Assembly: GCA_003194525.1 (NCBI GenBank)
Contig: NBIV01000917.1
Coordinates: 1-22,221, forward strand
Length of the DNA stretch: 22,221 nucleotides
Reading direction: 5' to 3'
Source of the DNA: Gracilariopsis chorda
Taxonomy: Eukaryota; Rhodophyta; Florideophyceae; Gracilariales; Gracilariaceae
Under the pieces are notes generated by a model. It was not told where the DNA came from, did no database searches, and saw only the letters and a program-made list of their open reading frames with translations. Position 1 is the first letter of the stretch, and each line of letters starts with the position of its first letter. This document shows, one piece after another, positions 18,631 to 22,221 of the stretch. Both the position numbers and the translations under genes were made by a program.

Positions 18631-19627
18631 GCACGTGAGCGCGTTGAGCTGGAGCGTTCGGCATGTTACCAATGATGGCCAGGGTAAATATCGGTCACGT
18701 GAGCATTACACTTAGGGTCAGAGCAGAGGCGTTGGGCAATGCGACGGTGTGATGTTGGTGCGTGGCAAGGTACTAACTCTCAACCCACCACTGGCACGTG
18801 TGAGTTGAGAGACCGACCGCGGGTGTCACGTGAATCTTGAGACAACGCGTCTTGTAATCTCTACGTAGGTGCATCACAAGCGCGGTACGGCTGAAGCAAG
18901 GCTGCCGGAGAGAGATTGCCGACAGCGCAAAGCTGTGGTATCTACATGTTTCCGGGAGAATGCACCGAAACAGGCGCCATCGGTGCGGTAACATTCGTAG
19001 TCGATAATCAGCAATACGCGACCGAAAGTGCTGACACACAGGTGAACTCGAACACAGTGCCGCTTGGCATGTCAATAGCCGTCACTCTCTCTCGCCAGCG
19101 GCGGCGATCACATTTTCCTTTTTTCAGCCGGCTTGAAAAGCGGTCAAACGACGCCTTAGGGCAGCCGCGCCAAGGAACAGTGCCGGTACGAAACCGACGC
19201 TGTCACATACGCAGCAGAAATCAAGTGTTGGAGGAGGAGGCAAGCCCGCCGTCCATTCAAAAAGTTACAGCCCGTCACCGACACTCTCCCCCCCCCCTCC
19301 CTCCATCCAGCGAGCCGTTCGCACGCGTTGTACGCACGCTCTCTGGACGTGGCACAACGCGCCACGAACAGCGCACCCCCCGCCACGTGCTCCGGTACCG
19401 CACCCAAACTAACGCGAAAAACAGCATCCGCACGCGAAACGCACGTACCTTCGCACCACCAGCTTCCGTACTTAAAAGAGCGCGCGCCGGCACCGCTCTG
19501 CTTCGCCGCCCCACCTCTCTTCGAAAACGAAGGAAGGCAGAACCTGTGACCCTTCCCATCACCAACTCCGCTTGCACCTCCATCGCTGCAACAACAGCAA
19601 TACCGGCTCAATCTCTGGCTCGCACAA
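18631..19627. promoter_or_regulatory. CACGTG-rich upstream region of the Pro-rich gene (arm 2)
   Basis: Counterpart of 2145-3144 with the same CACGTG hexamers (first near 18632) and the same C tract near 19290. The base composition rises in G+C towards the gene. The long overlapping frames on both strands are not supported by any family. The C-rich leader ends at the ATG at 19628. Confidence 0.4.
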
Positions 19628-21077
19628 ATGAACGTGTGCCCCCGGCCCCGAGGGCTCACGTGGTCATCAGCCTTCTCCGAAGTACACTCCGCAGCACCCT
19701 CAGCAACACCCGCCGCGGCGCCCTCCGCAGCACCGGACGTACCACACAGCGCCAGACCCAAGCATTCTGCCCCCATGTTCTCTCAAAATGACCATCCCCA
19801 GCACCAGTCTGCTCAGCACCAGCCTGTTCAGCTTCACGTAACGGTCGTGCAGCCTTATTTCAAAACTGTTGTACGTTCAATGGCTCACCAATCCCTCCGC
19901 CCAACTCCCTTTCTACCTCTCTTTTGCTAGTTGCTGACAAAAAGGTTTTCTTTTCTTCGTTTGCTCAAAATGACCATCCAGTACCAGTCTGCTCAGCACC
20001 AGCCTGTTCAGCTTCACGTAACGGTCGTGCAGCCTTATTTCAAAACTGTTGTACGTTCAATGGCTCACCAATCCCTCCGCCCCACCCCTTTCTACCTCTC
20101 TTTTGCCAGCTGCTGACAAATAAGATTTTTTTTTTTCGTTTCCTTACACACAGACACCTTCAACTTTCACTCCAGCTGCACCGTAAATCTAACCTTTGCT
20201 GACGGAGAGGGCTTAACTCGAGTCACGTCTTGCCCACAGTCGGCAATAGAGCCCCTGCCCGCGCCAGTTAACCCCATACCGCCCGTGGCGCCTGTGCATC
20301 CGGCTGGCCGCACGTCTCACCGTGCTCCAACCCTCCAATACGCCCCTGAACAGCGGCCTCCACAGGCCCCGGTACATTGGCGTCCGTGCCCTCTCTACCT
20401 CGGTCTTCGCCACTGACGGAACAACCCTGCAAACGCAGCCGTCCGTCCGCACGCACAATGCCCACATCCAACTCCAGCGAGTGTGAGGGTGGCGAAGATG
20501 GATTGCATAACGTGCGTACCCGCAGCCACGGCTCCACGTCCGCCCATGTGGACGAAGCCAATCTGAATGACTGGGAGGCTGTGGTAGACATGTATTTGCA
20601 TGGAACCGGTGCTCCGGACGGTGTGCCGCTGCGCGATCATTGCAAAGGAGACGGTCGTCGTGTGAATGACTACAGACTGCTGGAGAAGCGCCGCACAGTC
20701 GGAAAGACGTTTGAGTTTTTAGGGGCGCCGAGGTTCAAGGCGGCGATCGGCTACCGTTGGGACGGCAACTTGCGCCGAAAGCAGAAATTGTACATTGTGA
20801 TCAATCGTTGTCGCGTTGTGAACGCCATGAGGAAGGCGGGTGAGCCCGTACCGGATGACTTTGCGACGCTGGCGGAGATGATTGACACGCGCGCATTCGC
20901 GACAAGGAACGCGCCAAGGAGGAACGCGAGGCGAAACGCACCGCGGAGCCGAGGTGTCAGGGCTCCATGCCCGACGGATCTACGCGCATTACTGTGATGC
21001 CCAGAACTGCGCGTCAAGGCGAGCGATCGGTAGCTCTCGTGAGACGCACGGACTCCGTGCCACGGAGTGGTAGATAA
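19628..21077 (+). CDS. Unidentified protein: Pro/Ala-rich N-part with 61-residue repeats, charged C-terminal domain (arm 2 copy)
   Basis: In this copy the ATG at 19628 runs in frame through an Ala/Pro/Ser-rich leader directly into the repeat core (SQNDHPQHQSAQHQPVQLHV), which supports the start. One T is missing in TATTTCAAAAC of each repeat unit compared with arm 1, so the frame breaks there. The C-terminal domain is better kept than in arm 1: NDYRLLEKRRTVGKTFEFLG, PRFKAAIGYRWDGNLRRKQK, LYIVINRCRVVNAMRKAGEP are contiguous, followed by FATLAEMIDTR. Two extra bases (GCGCGC) near 20890 then shift the frame before the charged helix. Stop TAA at 21075-21077. See the arm 1 entry for the domain order. 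The pattern of different small indels in each copy suggests one underlying intact gene. Confidence 0.55.
19784..20149 (+). repeat. Two tandem ~182-bp units
   Basis: Units start with CAAAATGACCAT at 19784 and 19966. They match units 1/2 and 3 of arm 1. The middle unit of arm 1 is missing, or was collapsed during assembly. Confidence 0.88.
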
Positions 21078-22221
21078 CAGCTGCGCTCAAAGGGCGGGAG
21101 GTTGTTTGGGTATTTTCATTTTTGGGTGTTGGTTTTTGGGGCTAAGAATGAAGCTTTGGATTTCCGCGATGGTGAGCACGTGTGAAGGGCTGTTCTGTTG
21201 CTGCGGTCGCTTCGGCGGCTGCGCAGCTGCGCATGTGCGCATGTGCGCATGTGCGCGGCGCGTCGTGACGCGGGTGCGATGCGGCCGCCATGCGCGCCTC
21301 TCATTGGCGCTTCAGCGTCGCGGCGGCCACAGGCCACCACGGCGGATTACAGCGCTTGTCCGCAGTCGCCCTCTCCGGCGACGAAAGGTAGACGCTAACC
21401 CTTTAGCCATTGCATCACAGCTTGTGTGCCATACAAATTATCAAATAATAAGCGCTACCCTTGTACGCAGCAGCGTACCGCGCACTGCTTGCACATAGTC
21501 TCATATCGCTCCCTCTAAGAGACCGCGCCGCGAGTTGTGAATTCGCTTCCAACCGCTTTTGCCTCCCCAGCACGCTTTTTTAGGCAGAATTTCAGCCTGC
21601 TGTCGTGCCAAGTGGACGGTACCAGCTCCAACGCTGCCAAACGTATCTCTGCAAAAGACGAACGCCGACCGTTTCCGATATCGCTTCATGTTGCAGCTGT
21701 CTAGCTCTCAAGCACAATTCGACGCTGTTAGTCCGCGCTCGAACGTCTCTCGCGCTTCACCCTTGTAAGGCTCTTCCGTGTAGTTTGCGCTACCAAACTA
21801 ACCGCCCACATCACACCATGTGCTGCGCATGTTTACCCAAAGTTTACGTCCATGTCACAAGTTTGTCTTCCGATGTACTCGTTGCCTATTCTAAAATCTA
21901 ATTCCATTACCCTCACGCACCACGTGCAGCACTACTCACTAATCCAAAAAGTTAAAGGTTCACTCTTAATACGGTATCCACAACGTCAACGAAGAGATTT
22001 AACTGACATGTTTTGCTCAAAGTTCCTTTGCAAGCAATTGTCTGCCTTCAGTGGATGGTTGACTTCCTCCCTTTGTGAGGATGAGTTCCAGCCAGAGCTT
22101 AAGAAAGATGATTGCAAGTTCTCCAAACTGTTCAAAGCTTCGATTTCCATGCACTAACTCACCATATAACGCCGTTTAACCCTTTTTGTAATCTAATATA
22201 TCCTTCTTGTCCACTAAATTC
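21078..22221. other. Downstream tail of arm 2, no identified gene
   Basis: Repeats 4789-5928. The GC-rich block with three alternating GCATGTGC-type units at about 21230-21260 (two in arm 1) is followed by the substitution patch near 21495-21590 and by the identical last 320 bases. A plus frame at 21852-22157 is the copy of 5561-5866 and has no family match. Confidence 0.45.

Larger units (their letters stand above)
16483..22221. repeat. Long direct repeat, arm 2
   Basis: This is the second copy of bases 1-5928. Its left edge lies inside the DUF3326 gene, which reads on from unique sequence into the arm with conserved family sequence on both sides. This junction therefore looks native. The right edge is the window end, so whether the match would continue into the valyl-tRNA synthetase region, as after arm 1, cannot be seen. 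It carries two units of the 183-bp repeat where arm 1 has three. Near 21495-21590 it differs from arm 1 by several real substitutions. Confidence 0.95.

Noticed and set aside
1..22221. LTR retrotransposon with ~5.8-kb terminal repeats
   Set aside because: The arms contain host-type gene sequence, and the centre has no reverse transcriptase, integrase, gag or primer-binding site. No TG...CA ends or target duplication can be seen because the arms run to the window edges.
1..22221. tRNA or rRNA genes
   Set aside because: I found no cloverleaf with a GGTTCRA box and matching stems, and no conserved rRNA segments on either strand by eye. A tRNAscan-SE run would be needed to exclude an intron-containing tRNA.

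Overview
The window is eukaryotic nuclear-type DNA from an organism whose genes carry spliceosomal introns. GT..AG introns of 120-185 nt with good consensus ends can be read directly, for example in the PGM2-like gene and the NDUFA13-like gene. The gene content points to a plastid-bearing protist. It includes a DUF3326 protein (a family I know mainly from cyanobacteria and algae) together with valyl-tRNA synthetase, a PGM2-type phosphohexomutase, an MTR4-type RNA helicase, an hnRNP-type RRM protein, a SNARE-like protein and complex I subunit NDUFA13/GRIM-19. Tight gene packing with introns near 180 nt would suit a red alga, but that is inference and is not proven by the sequence.

Layout: bases 1-5928 and 16483-22221 are the same sequence in direct orientation, so the window begins and ends in one repeat (the arms). 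The arms differ mostly by one-base indels, by one unit of a 183-bp tandem repeat (3 units in arm 1, 2 in arm 2), and by one small patch of true substitutions. Homology reaches both window edges. That pattern fits a circular molecule or a tandem unit of about 16.48 kb read past its own start, or an assembly wrap, better than an ordinary dispersed repeat. Each arm holds the 3' part of the DUF3326 gene, a stretch with weak coding signs and a near-perfect hairpin, a CACGTG-rich upstream region, and an unidentified gene with a Pro/Gln/His-rich N-terminal part and a charged C-terminal domain, followed by a GC-rich tail.

The 10.5-kb centre (5929-16482) is a compact row of recognisable but mostly broken genes: ValRS C-terminus (+), PGM2-like (-), SNARE-like (+), RRM protein (-), MTR4-like helicase (-), NDUFA13-like (+), DUF3326 (+). 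Introns are retained, so these are DNA-level copies and not processed pseudogenes. The helicase has lost its Walker A glycine, its DExH glutamate and the whole stretch between its two RecA-like domains. PGM2 and others carry in-frame stops and frameshifts. Some one-base frameshifts are probably sequencing errors, because the two arms carry different ones and each arm repairs the other. The motif losses and internal deletions cannot be explained that way.

No mobile-element enzymes, rRNA, tRNA or CRISPR array were found. The main interest is the terminal duplication, the block of decayed essential genes, and the unidentified repeat-containing gene in the arms.
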